Of a stretch of 14,928 bases of DNA, positions 1-6,166 are shown piece after piece. The notes below the pieces were generated by a model, which was not told the origin of the DNA, did not search any database, and saw only the letters and a program-made list of their open reading frames with translations. The stretch's first letter is position 1, and every line of letters starts with the position of its first letter. This DNA is from Bacillota bacterium (GTDB lineage Bacteria > Bacillota > Clostridia > Peptostreptococcales > Anaerovoracaceae). The DNA is taken from the NCBI GenBank assembly GCA_017537495.1, contig JAFYKS010000096.1, positions 1-14,928 on the forward strand, in the 5' to 3' direction. The translations under genes and the position numbers were made by a program.

Positions 1-1230
1 AGCAATGTCCTTCACGTCTTCCGGTTCGCCGTGGATCAGAGATCCGCCGGTGATGATGATCTTGTCCACACGGGACAGGTCCTTACCGGACTGTACCCAG
101 GCTTCACCCATCGGAGTGTAGACTTTTTCTACGGTTCCTGCGTGGCGGGTGAGACCGGTTTTCACGGCCATGGAGGCCAGTGCCTTATCAAAGGCTTTCA
201 GTTCATCCGTATCCGGCATGGTGCTGGTGTCTTCCGTAATCAGGTCGAGCAGTTCCCAGCATCTGTCCTCATCCAGTCCGGAGAGGATGCTGATACGTTT
301 CATTCCCGCAGCTTCCACGATGCCGGCTGCGCTGTAGCGCATACCGATGTCGCCATCTACGTTTCTCTTTGCAAAAGGTTCAGGCAGGCCCTTCAGTACA
401 GTTCCTGCACGGTCCGGTGCTCCGTCTGTCATGGAGTAAAGGTCGGTAGTAGCACCGCCTACGTCCACGGCAACCAGTTCGCCGAGACCCTTCTGCTCTT
501 CGGTACCCTTTGACAGCAGCTCCATGGCAGCCAGAACGGCAGCCGGAGTCGGCATCATGATACCGGAAATCAGCTGGCTGGCCTGGGATAATCCCTTGGC
601 CTTGATGATGCGGTCCAGGAAGAGTTCACGGATTTTGCTCTGCGCCGGTTCGATGTTCAGTTCATTAAACCTCGGCATTACATTTTCCGTAATCATAACC
701 TGTTTACCGGACTCTTCCAGAATCTTCTGGCAGGTACGCACTGCTGCGCGGTTGCCTGCAATCAGTACAGGGAAGTCGGCTTCAATGCCTGCTACCACCT
801 GTGCATTCTGGATGATGTTGTCTTTGTTTCCGCCGTCAGTACCACCAGTCAGCAGGAAAATATCCGGCTTGATCGCCGCGATTTCTTCTGCATCGTCGTC
901 CGTCAGTTCGTAGGAGTAGGTTTTCATAACCTTGGCTCCGGCACCCAGTGCCGCCTGACGTGCTGCTTCTGCAGTCAGTTCAGGAACCAGACCGCTGGCA
1001 ATCATTCTCAGACCGCCGGCTGCGCTGGAGCAGGCATATTTTGCTGCGTAGTCCAGTTCGCCGCCCAGCTTCTCATGAAGCTTTTTCAGGGCGTTTTCCA
1101 GTCCGTCGTTGATGTCTGTCTGAATGGTAGTATAGCTGGCAGCTGTACCGAGAAGTTTGCCTTCTTCCAGATCTACTGCGGTGACCTTGGTGTTGGTGCT
1201 GCCGAAGTCAATCATCAGAATAGGTTTCAT
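1..1230 (-). CDS. glmL: Glutamate mutase accessory protein GlmL/MutL (3' end beyond the window)
   Basis: Reading the minus strand from the ATG at 1230 gives 410 open codons up to the left edge, so the C-terminus is missing; family members are somewhat longer (about 460 residues). The protein has ASKHA (actin/hexokinase/Hsp70-like) nucleotide-binding motifs: DFGSTNTK at residues 8-15, FLLTGGT at 125-131 and VDVGGATTD at 255-263. Proteins of this family lie between the two glutamate mutase subunit genes in anaerobes and are thought to act as an ATP-dependent chaperone or reactivase for the B12 enzyme; the exact role is not firmly established. It starts 18 bases after the glmS stop, so the two are surely co-transcribed. 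The upstream ribosome site is weak (only GGTG or AAGG), which suggests translational coupling to glmS. The large subunit gene glmE is expected just past the left edge, which is inference. Confidence 0.93.
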   Translation of the reverse strand, partial: MKPILMIDFGSTNTKVTAVDLEEGKLLGTAASYTTIQTDINDGLENALKKLHEKLGGELDYAAKYACSSAAGGLRMIASGLVPELTAEAARQAALGAGAKVMKTYSYELTDDDAEEIAAIKPDIFLLTGGTDGGNKDNIIQNAQVVAGIEADFPVLIAGNRAAVRTCQKILEESGKQVMITENVMPRFNELNIEPAQSKIRELFLDRIIKAKGLSQASQLISGIMMPTPAAVLAAMELLSKGTEEQKGLGELVAVDVGGATTDLYSMTDGAPDRAGTVLKGLPEPFAKRNVDGDIGMRYSAAGIVEAAGMKRISILSGLDEDRCWELLDLITEDTSTMPDTDELKAFDKALASMAVKTGLTRHAGTVEKVYTPMGEAWVQSGKDLSRVDKIIITGGSLIHGEPEDVKDIA

Positions 1231-1248
1231 CGGATTCACCAGCCTTTA

Positions 1249-1662
1249 TTACAGATTGAAGTCTTCCTTCAGGCAAGCGATAGTTTCTTCTGGTGCAGTA
1301 CCAGGACCGAATACTCTGTCGTAGCCCATCTTCTTGAATCTAACTTCTACTTCATCGAAAGGCTGCTTGCCTACTACGATGTTGCCGCCAACGTACAGCA
1401 GGATGTCCTTCAGGCCTGCTTCGTTGCACTTGTCTCTCAGACCTCTGCAGTCCAGTTCGCCATGGCCATACAGGGAAGATACCATGATAGCGTCTGCTGC
1501 GGTTTCAGTTGCAGCTGCGATGAATTCTTCCTGAGAAACCATAACGCCCAGGTTAGTTACTTCGAAGCCTGCATCAGTAAATGCATGGTCCAGAATCTGG
1601 ATACCAACTGCGTGTACATCGGCACCGATAACACCGATGACTAACTTTTTCTTGTTTTCCAT
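1249..1662 (-). CDS. glmS: Methylaspartate (glutamate) mutase, small B12-binding subunit S
   Basis: The 137-residue product has the full length of the glutamate mutase S subunit (EC 5.4.99.1), which with GlmE interconverts L-glutamate and (2S,3S)-3-methylaspartate using adenosylcobalamin. The base-off/His-on cobalamin motif is DVHAVG at residues 15-20, with His17 as the expected lower axial ligand. VSSLYGHGE at 61-69 and YVGGNIVVG at about 90-98 are the other conserved B12-domain stretches and match the MutS/GlmS family closely rather than the methylmalonyl-CoA mutase C-terminal domain. It is first in its operon, with a strong promoter (1721-1749) and a GAGGT ribosome site at 1672-1676. The name glmS here is methylaspartate mutase, not glucosamine-6-phosphate synthase. 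It marks glutamate fermentation by the methylaspartate pathway. Confidence 0.96.
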   Translation of the reverse strand: MENKKKLVIGVIGADVHAVGIQILDHAFTDAGFEVTNLGVMVSQEEFIAAATETAADAIMVSSLYGHGELDCRGLRDKCNEAGLKDILLYVGGNIVVGKQPFDEVEVRFKKMGYDRVFGPGTAPEETIACLKEDFNL

Positions 1663-1720
1663 TGATTTTTTACCTCACTGCGCACTTATCCATATTAAGT
1701 GATAATGTATTATATCTATT

Positions 1721-1749
1721 ATATTATATTGTTCTAACTCAATCGTCAA
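1721..1749 (-). promoter_or_regulatory. Sigma-70 promoter of glmS-glmL
   Basis: On the minus strand the -35 box is TTGACG (1749 to 1744), then a 17-base spacer, then the -10 box TAATAT (1726 to 1721). Transcription would start near 1714, giving a leader of about 50 bases with GAGGT at 1672-1676 in front of the glmS ATG. Assigned by pattern only. Confidence 0.75.
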
Positions 1750-1802
1750 TGAAAAAATTGCCCTTTTGCATCGAAAATTGTACAAAAAAAGTTTTCTTCT
1801 GT

Positions 1803-1831
1803 TTGAAATGGGCTGGGGGATGTGCTATGAT
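1803..1831 (+). promoter_or_regulatory. Extended -10 sigma-70 promoter of the serine hydrolase gene
   Basis: TTGAAA at 1803-1808, a 17-base spacer and TATGAT at 1826-1831, preceded by TGC at 1823-1825 (extended -10). The start of transcription would fall near 1838, only about 15 bases before the ATG at 1853, so the leader is little more than the ribosome site. This placement also rules out translation from upstream ATG codons. Confidence 0.72.
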
Positions 1832-1838
1832 GGCAGAA

Positions 1839-1845
1839 AAGGAGG
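1839..1845 (+). promoter_or_regulatory. Ribosome binding site deciding the hydrolase start
   Basis: AAGGAGG lies seven bases before the ATG at 1853. The in-frame ATG at 1766 has no such site and lies upstream of the predicted promoter, so 1853 is chosen. Confidence 0.85.
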
Positions 1846-1852
1846 GGACATC

Positions 1853-2644
1853 ATGAAAGAACTGGAAAAGATGATAACCGGGATGATTGAAGCGTCAGGC
1901 GAGAAGGTATCGGTGCTTATAAAGGAACTGGATGGTCAGGGCCGCAGTGCTGCTTATGACAGTGGTGCGAAGATGCCGTCAGCATCTACTATAAAGGTGC
2001 CCATCATGCTGGCTGCCCTGGAGAAGGTCAGAGAAGGACATCTGAATCTGGATGAAAAAGTTTACGTAGGCGAAGAACTCATTCTGGATGGGGCCGAAGC
2101 CTTCGAGAATGGTCCCGGGGAATATTCCCTCCACGAACTGATTACCTGGATGATTATCACTTCCGATAATACGGCTACCAATGCTCTGATCAATCTGCTG
2201 GGCATGGAGTACATAAATGGATATATGAGAGAGACTCTGCAGGTGAAGACAACGGTGCTGCAGCGGTGCATGCTGGATAAGGAAGCAGTGGCGCGAGGAC
2301 TGGATAACTACATTACCCATGACGACCTGCTGCTCATGTTCGAAAAACTCTATGGGGGTGAAATCCTCACGGAAGATCTGCGTCAGACTGCACTGGATAT
2401 TTTGTACAGCCAGCGCCATCAGGATCAGGTGCTGCGTTACATCTGGGAACCGGTAAAATACGCACATAAAACCGGCTCTCTCAGTGGCCTGAATCATGAT
2501 GCCGGAGTGATACATATAAATGAAGGGAAATTTTATATCGGGGTATCTGTTTACGATTCACCAAACAAAAGAGGCAATCGTCAGCTGTCCGGAAACATAG
2601 GACGGCTGGTGTACGATTATCTGCATCAGATTGACAGGGACTGA
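1853..2644 (+). CDS. Class A beta-lactamase-like serine hydrolase, no signal peptide
   Basis: The 263-residue protein has the three landmarks of the penicillin-recognising serine hydrolase fold in order: SxxK as STIK at residues 45-48 (nucleophile Ser45, Lys48), SDN at 104-106 and KTG at 206-208. The omega-loop region (about 141-152) shows LDKEAVARGLDN instead of the usual ExxLN, so the general-base glutamate of true class A beta-lactamases is not in its normal motif; Asn152 may match the conserved loop Asn. The N-terminus is polar, with no signal peptide or lipobox, so the protein seems to stay in the cytoplasm, unlike resistance enzymes. Homologues are often labelled beta-lactamase, but a resistance role is not supported here. 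A peptidase, esterase or amidase acting on an intracellular peptide is possible. It is divergent from glmS and is followed after 51 bases by the SIS regulator. Confidence 0.85.
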   Translation: MKELEKMITGMIEASGEKVSVLIKELDGQGRSAAYDSGAKMPSASTIKVPIMLAALEKVREGHLNLDEKVYVGEELILDGAEAFENGPGEYSLHELITWMIITSDNTATNALINLLGMEYINGYMRETLQVKTTVLQRCMLDKEAVARGLDNYITHDDLLLMFEKLYGGEILTEDLRQTALDILYSQRHQDQVLRYIWEPVKYAHKTGSLSGLNHDAGVIHINEGKFYIGVSVYDSPNKRGNRQLSGNIGRLVYDYLHQIDRD

Positions 2645-2660
2645 GGGAACAGGATATACT
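2631..2660 (+). promoter_or_regulatory. Sigma-70 promoter of the RpiR-type regulator gene
   Basis: TTGACA at 2631-2636, an 18-base spacer and TATACT at 2655-2660. The -35 box lies inside the last codons of the hydrolase gene, so the regulator pair can be made independently of the hydrolase. No terminator was seen between them, so read-through is also likely. Confidence 0.68.
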
Positions 2661-2695
2661 TTTAAGAAGCAAACCACAGCTCAGGGAGAAAAATT

Positions 2696-3538
2696 ATGTA
2701 TAAACAAAGGGTTGCCAGAGCATTTGCCGGACTGCCTCAGGCAGACAGACTGAACCGGCAGATTCTGGATTATATTATCAATAACAACAGCGCCATGACC
2801 TACATGGGCTCTGAAAAATTCTGCTATGAATGTGACTGTACCGACTATCAGCTGGAAGAGTTTATCCGCATGGCCGGCTTCCGTGATTATGGTGAGATGA
2901 AGGAGTTCGTGGGTCAGATCATCAATTCGGCGGATAATGAAACCAATTACGATTCCTCCATGGAAAACATGGTGGAACGGGTGGTGGAGAATCTGGTCAG
3001 CATCGAAATGGGGAATATGCTGGACTTCAAGCAGAATGTGGACCGGAAGAACGTTCTGCGCCTGGTGCAGGACATCATTAGTGCGCCGGAAGTGATTATT
3101 CTGGGGACCAGAGCTTCCGAACCGGTGATTTCCTATGCTGTATATATTCTGAACAAAATCGGTGTGCGTGCCACCAAGCTGGACTCTGTAAACACCAACT
3201 ATTTCGATCATATTAACAACATTGACCGGTCTGCCATGGTGATTGCGGTGGGCTTTGCGCGGTACCCGAAGGCAACTGTGGTGGCTGTAAATAATCTGAA
3301 ACGAAAAGGTTTCAAAATTGCATCCATTACCGACTTCGTCAGATCACCGCTGGTAAATCTTTCTGAGTACTCCATCATTGTCAAGTCCAGTTCCAGAGAG
3401 TTTACCGACTCCTACACGTCCGCCATGCTGCTGCTGAATCTGATTGTAGTAATCATTCAGAAGTGCAACGGCGAGTTCGTGGAAAAGAAGCTGAAGGAAT
3501 ATGACGAAAATGCATTCTGTATGGACTATTATATTTAA
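2696..3538 (+). CDS. RpiR/MurR-family transcriptional regulator with SIS domain
   Basis: The 280-residue length and two-part layout are those of the RpiR family: an N-terminal helix-turn-helix domain (about 1-75, ending in the typical GFRDYGEMKEF stretch at 61-71) and a C-terminal SIS (sugar isomerase) domain from about 120 to 250, with IILGTRAS at 134-141 and ITDFVRSPL at 211-219. Family members bind operator DNA and respond to a small ligand, often a phosphosugar. Here the usual SGxT phosphosugar-binding loop is replaced by GFARYP (186-191), so the ligand may not be a sugar phosphate; that is inference. The recognition-helix region is also unusually acidic and Cys-rich (KFCYECDC at 41-48). 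AGGGAG at 2683-2688 supports the start. It is followed after 12 bases by the sigma-54 activator, so the two are co-expressed. Confidence 0.88.
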   Translation: MYKQRVARAFAGLPQADRLNRQILDYIINNNSAMTYMGSEKFCYECDCTDYQLEEFIRMAGFRDYGEMKEFVGQIINSADNETNYDSSMENMVERVVENLVSIEMGNMLDFKQNVDRKNVLRLVQDIISAPEVIILGTRASEPVISYAVYILNKIGVRATKLDSVNTNYFDHINNIDRSAMVIAVGFARYPKATVVAVNNLKRKGFKIASITDFVRSPLVNLSEYSIIVKSSSREFTDSYTSAMLLLNLIVVIIQKCNGEFVEKKLKEYDENAFCMDYYI

Positions 3539-3550
3539 AGAGGGAAAGTC

Positions 3551-4603
3551 ATGTATATAGAAAAGTTATGCAGCGAAAAAGACGGGTATTTGGAATTTGC
3601 CGGGGACCGCAGCAGCTGCCAGTTCGAAAACATTCTGACCTGCAACCCGTCCATGATGGACCAGCTGGAGCGAATCCGCAAAATCGCCGGTTCTGACGCT
3701 TCCGTTATTATTTTCGGTGAAACCGGAACGGGCAAAGAACTCTACGCGGAATATATTCATCAGATGAGCAGCCGGCGCCATAAACGCTATATAAAAATCA
3801 ACTGTGCAACCATCACAGAAAGCCTGTTTGAATCAGAAATGTTCGGCTATATGCCGGGTTCTTTTACCGGAGCACTGAAAAACGGGAAGCAGGGGATTTT
3901 TGAAATCGCCAACGGCGGGACTGTCTTTCTGGACGAAATTTCAGAAATGAGCATGAACATTCAGTCCAAATTCCTCCGCGCCATCCAGGAAAAAAGTTTC
4001 GTAAAAGTGGGAAGCGGGATAGAAACTGCGGTGGATCTGCGGTTCGTGGCTGCGTCCAACCGTGAACTGGAGGGAATGATTGAGGATGGATCTTTCCGTG
4101 AAGACCTGTATTACCGCCTGAACGTCATTCCAATCCGACTCCTGCCGCTGCGGGAACGAAAGGAAGATATTGTTCTGCTGACACTGTCCTTTACGGAACA
4201 GTTTAACCGTGCATACGGCCTGAACCGGAAGGTGAGCCGGAAACTGATGGAATCCTTCCTGGAATACGACTGGCCGGGCAATGTCCGTGAACTGAAAAAT
4301 GCTGTAGAGCGGGCCGTGCTGCTCAATTCCGACGATCTGCTGACTCATGTGGATCTTCGTCACAGCGGTCAGTCCAGGGCAGTGAATGCAGCTGGAGAAG
4401 GGGAAGTCGGAAAGGCGGATTTTGCGGAGGAACTTTTCGATTCGGGAAAATCTCTGAAGGAAATGGTCGGCGACTACGAAAAAAAGCTGATTGAAAAATA
4501 CATAGAAAAGTACGGCAGCCTGCGCAAGGCTGCAAAAGCACTGCAGACATCGCCTGCATCTTTGTCCCGCAAAATGTCCGGATCCGGCGGCGGAGAAGAA
4601 TAA
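3551..4603 (+). CDS. Sigma-54-dependent transcriptional activator lacking an N-terminal sensor domain
   Basis: This 350-residue AAA+ bacterial enhancer-binding protein has Walker A GETGTGKE (56-63), the sigma-54 contact loop GSFTGA (103-108, a Ser variant of GAFTGA), Walker B GGTVFLDE (122-129), an arginine-finger region REDLYYRLN (183-191), WPGNVREL (241-248) and a C-terminal Fis-type helix-turn-helix (about 307-345). It would hydrolyse ATP to open sigma-54 RNA polymerase complexes from a distant site. Only about 25 residues precede the AAA+ module, so there is no receiver, PAS, ACT or GAF domain; control must come from a partner or from expression level, as with PspF. The start is fixed by AGAGGG at 3539-3544, just after the regulator stop. 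A sigma-54 promoter at 4751-4767 just downstream is the obvious target. Confidence 0.93.
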   Translation: MYIEKLCSEKDGYLEFAGDRSSCQFENILTCNPSMMDQLERIRKIAGSDASVIIFGETGTGKELYAEYIHQMSSRRHKRYIKINCATITESLFESEMFGYMPGSFTGALKNGKQGIFEIANGGTVFLDEISEMSMNIQSKFLRAIQEKSFVKVGSGIETAVDLRFVAASNRELEGMIEDGSFREDLYYRLNVIPIRLLPLRERKEDIVLLTLSFTEQFNRAYGLNRKVSRKLMESFLEYDWPGNVRELKNAVERAVLLNSDDLLTHVDLRHSGQSRAVNAAGEGEVGKADFAEELFDSGKSLKEMVGDYEKKLIEKYIEKYGSLRKAAKALQTSPASLSRKMSGSGGGEE

Positions 4604-4628
4604 ATGTGCTGACGTGCGTTGATGATTT

Positions 4629-4662
4629 GAAACACCGCAGGATACTGTGGTGTTTCTTTTTT
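4629..4662 (+). terminator. Rho-independent terminator after the sigma-54 activator gene
   Basis: Arms GAAACACCGCAG (4629-4640) and CTGTGGTGTTTC (4645-4656) form a 12-base stem with one mismatch around a GATA loop, followed by six Ts (4657-4662). It lies 25 bases after the activator stop and separates that operon from the dehydrogenase. As a dyad upstream of a sigma-54 promoter it could also be a binding site, but the T run favours termination. Confidence 0.8.
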
Positions 4663-4706
4663 GAAACGGATGTGTTACGGAAGGTGAACGTTTCGTTTTT
4701 GGAACG
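4663..4706 (+). promoter_or_regulatory. Candidate upstream activator sites for the sigma-54 promoter
   Basis: This short stretch holds GAAACG (4663-4668) facing CGTTTC (4689-4694), and the direct repeat GAACG at 4686-4690 and 4702-4706. TTTGAAAC also occurs twice, at 4626-4633 and 4660-4667. It sits about 45-90 bases before the -24 element, a plausible place for an enhancer-binding protein. No consensus for this activator is known, so the assignment is tentative. Confidence 0.3.
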
Positions 4707-4728
4707 CTGCCGGGCGGGAGAAAAATGT

Positions 4729-4747
4729 TGAAAAACAGCGATTTTCA
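4729..4747. repeat. Inverted repeat just upstream of the -24 element
   Basis: Arms TGAAAA (4729-4734) and TTTTCA (4742-4747) with a 7-base spacer, ending three bases before the sigma-54 promoter. It could be an operator for the SIS regulator or a bending site. Six-base A/T-rich arms can arise by chance. Confidence 0.3.
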
Positions 4748-4750
4748 GTA

Positions 4751-4767
4751 TTGGCATGGTAATTGCT
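4751..4767 (+). promoter_or_regulatory. Sigma-54 (-24/-12) promoter of the AlaDH-like gene
   Basis: TTGGCATGGTAATTGCT matches the consensus YTGGCACG-N4-TTGCW with a single change (C to T). The invariant GG (4753-4754) and GC (4765-4766) have exactly the required 12-base register. Transcription would start near 4778, about 58 bases before the ATG at 4836. A sigma-54 activator gene ends about 150 bases upstream, which makes a chance match unlikely. A TATAAT at 4788-4793 lacks a good -35 box and is probably not the main promoter. Confidence 0.82.
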
Positions 4768-4835
4768 ATTACGTACTGTATCATAACTATAATAATATGG
4801 GCTTTTGACCCTGAAAAACCTGGAGGTAATAAGAA

Positions 4836-5948
4836 ATGAAAGTAAAAACTGTCGGTTTTCCGGTAATCCACAACTATCCTGGTGACATCCGTGAATTCAC
4901 ACCAAATCTGTTCAAGTATCTGGAAGCATTCAAGGACCTGGAATTTTATCTGGAAAAAGGTTACGGTGAAAGATTAGGCTACACTGAAGAAGATTATCAT
5001 GCTGTAAATTCCAGAGTACATTTCGTACCGATGGAAGAAGCATACAAGCAGGACCTGGTTACTGTTCTGAAGAACCCTGAACTGAAGAATCTGGAAATGC
5101 TGAATGACGGTGCATCTCTGTTCACCATGATTCATTATGACTCCAGACCGGCTGCAGTAGAGCTGATCACCAGAAAGCACCTGAGAAGCTTCTCCATGGA
5201 CGCTATCGTTGATGACTGGAATCTGAGAGCTTTCGTAGACTACTTCGGAACTGCGCACTCCGGCTGCAAAACCGCATTCGCAGAACTGAAGAGAACCAGA
5301 GCGGACTTCAATGATCCAAACAGAGATCCATATAAGGCGGTTGTTATCGGTGCAGGCGGTGTAGGTCAGAACTGTGTGAAGTCCTTCGAAGTACTGTCTG
5401 ACCAGGAATTCCTGGGAACTGACTGCACAGGCGTGGTTACTACCGTACTGTCCAGAACCATCACAGGCAATGAAAAGGCACTGGCTAAGATCTTTGCTGA
5501 CTGTGACATTCTGGTAGACGCATCCAAGCGTTTCGACTATTCCAAGCACATCCTCTCCAATAAGGTGCTGGGATACCTGCCTGAAAATGCTATTATTCTG
5601 GACCTGTCTGCAGACAGATACGTAGACACAGAACCTCCTATGGTAAGAGCCTTCGAAGGTACTGTAAAGGGTACTCCATCCGAAATCGTACTGTATCCTG
5701 ACAGTGCAGAATACGATAAGCTGCCTGCATGGGTTGATAAGACCAACAGAAGAACTGTAGTAAGCTGCGACGCATGGCCAAGCATCGACCCTCACAAGTC
5801 CATTGCATACTATGAAGTTCTGATGAAGAACTACCTGAACATCCTGCTGAACAAGGATCTGGACGAAATTTCCGAAGAAAGCCCTGATACTTTCGAAAGA
5901 GGCCTGGCAAGAGCAACAATCGGCTGGTTCCTGGAAAATTACAAATAA
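4836..5948 (+). CDS. Alanine dehydrogenase/transhydrogenase-superfamily NAD(P)-dependent dehydrogenase, substrate unknown
   Basis: The 370-residue protein follows the AlaDH/PNT plan: an N-terminal half beginning with a KVKTVGFP-type strand and the EKGYGERLGYTEEDY stretch (40-54), Lys79 and His100 at places corresponding to the catalytic Lys and His of alanine dehydrogenase, then a Rossmann fold with IGAGGVG at 171-177 and ILDLSADRY at 254-262. Such enzymes reduce or oxidise an amino or imino acid with NAD(H). Identity to true alanine dehydrogenase looks low by eye, and the C-terminal part (about 310-370) is not familiar. The related N5-(carboxyethyl)ornithine synthase shows that opine-type substrates also occur in this superfamily. 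GGAGGT at 4822-4827 sets the start. Codon use is strongly biased, so it is probably abundant when induced by its sigma-54 promoter. No clear terminator follows. Confidence 0.8.
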   Translation: MKVKTVGFPVIHNYPGDIREFTPNLFKYLEAFKDLEFYLEKGYGERLGYTEEDYHAVNSRVHFVPMEEAYKQDLVTVLKNPELKNLEMLNDGASLFTMIHYDSRPAAVELITRKHLRSFSMDAIVDDWNLRAFVDYFGTAHSGCKTAFAELKRTRADFNDPNRDPYKAVVIGAGGVGQNCVKSFEVLSDQEFLGTDCTGVVTTVLSRTITGNEKALAKIFADCDILVDASKRFDYSKHILSNKVLGYLPENAIILDLSADRYVDTEPPMVRAFEGTVKGTPSEIVLYPDSAEYDKLPAWVDKTNRRTVVSCDAWPSIDPHKSIAYYEVLMKNYLNILLNKDLDEISEESPDTFERGLARATIGWFLENYK

Positions 5949-6014
5949 AAGTCTGAAAATGTTGGAAAATCAAGGCTTGTGGGGCGTGCCGAATAAGATG
6001 CGCCGATTCATATA

Positions 6015-6049
6015 GTACAATGTGACGGATTGATGTAATTATTTTGTAC
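6015..6049. repeat. Spaced inverted repeat GTACAA/TTGTAC
   Basis: GTACAA (6015-6020) and TTGTAC (6044-6049) are perfect inverted six-mers with a 23-base spacer, upstream of the binding-protein promoter. They could be half-sites of a looping regulator, but the match is short. Confidence 0.25.
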
Positions 6050-6060
6050 GAATAATGTGT

Positions 6061-6075
6061 TTTTTCGACGAAAAA
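6061..6075. promoter_or_regulatory. Perfect palindrome, candidate operator upstream of the peptide importer promoter
   Basis: TTTTTCG (6061-6067), a central A, then CGAAAAA (6069-6075) make a perfect 7+1+7 palindrome ending three bases before the -35 box at 6079. The position suits an activator or a repressor of the importer operon. The binding protein is unknown; the SIS regulator is one candidate. Confidence 0.45.
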
Positions 6076-6078
6076 TGC

Positions 6079-6108
6079 TTTACAAACAAGCTTTGAGAGG
6101 AGTATAAT
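6079..6108 (+). promoter_or_regulatory. Sigma-70 promoter of the peptide importer operon
   Basis: TTTACA at 6079-6084, an 18-base spacer (or TTACAA with 17) and a perfect TATAAT at 6103-6108. The start of transcription would be near 6115, giving a leader of about 52 bases before the ATG at 6167. Confidence 0.78.
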
Positions 6109-6115
6109 ATGACAA

Positions 6116-6138
6116 GCACTATGACTCTCTTTTAGTGC
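6116..6138 (+). promoter_or_regulatory. Leader hairpin or operator at the importer transcript start
   Basis: GCACTA (6116-6121) and TAGTGC (6133-6138) flank an 11-base spacer right at the predicted transcription start. In RNA this would be a 5'-terminal stem-loop that could protect the mRNA; in DNA it could be a repressor site overlapping +1. Confidence 0.45.
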
Positions 6139-6166
6139 AATATTCTACTTTTACAGGAGGAAGAAA

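Noticed and set aside
31..513. A 160-codon open frame on the plus strand opposite glmL.
   Set aside because: The minus-strand frame carries clear GlmL motifs; the plus-strand translation has no recognisable domain.
1766..1852. Upstream in-frame ATG that would add 29 residues to the serine hydrolase.
   Set aside because: No ribosome site, no signal peptide gained, and it lies upstream of the predicted promoter; the ATG at 1853 has AAGGAGG.
1853..2644. Calling the gene an antibiotic-resistance beta-lactamase.
   Set aside because: No export signal and no standard ExxLN omega-loop motif; only the fold motifs are supported.
2696..3538. Assigning MurR (MurNAc-6-phosphate regulator).
   Set aside because: The SIS ligand loop lacks the usual SGxT residues and no MurNAc-6-P etherase or phosphotransferase gene is in the window.
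5957..5975. A second sigma-54-like element after the dehydrogenase gene (TTGGAAAATCAAGGC).
   Set aside because: The GG to GC distance is 11 instead of 12 bases and the TGGCA core is absent.
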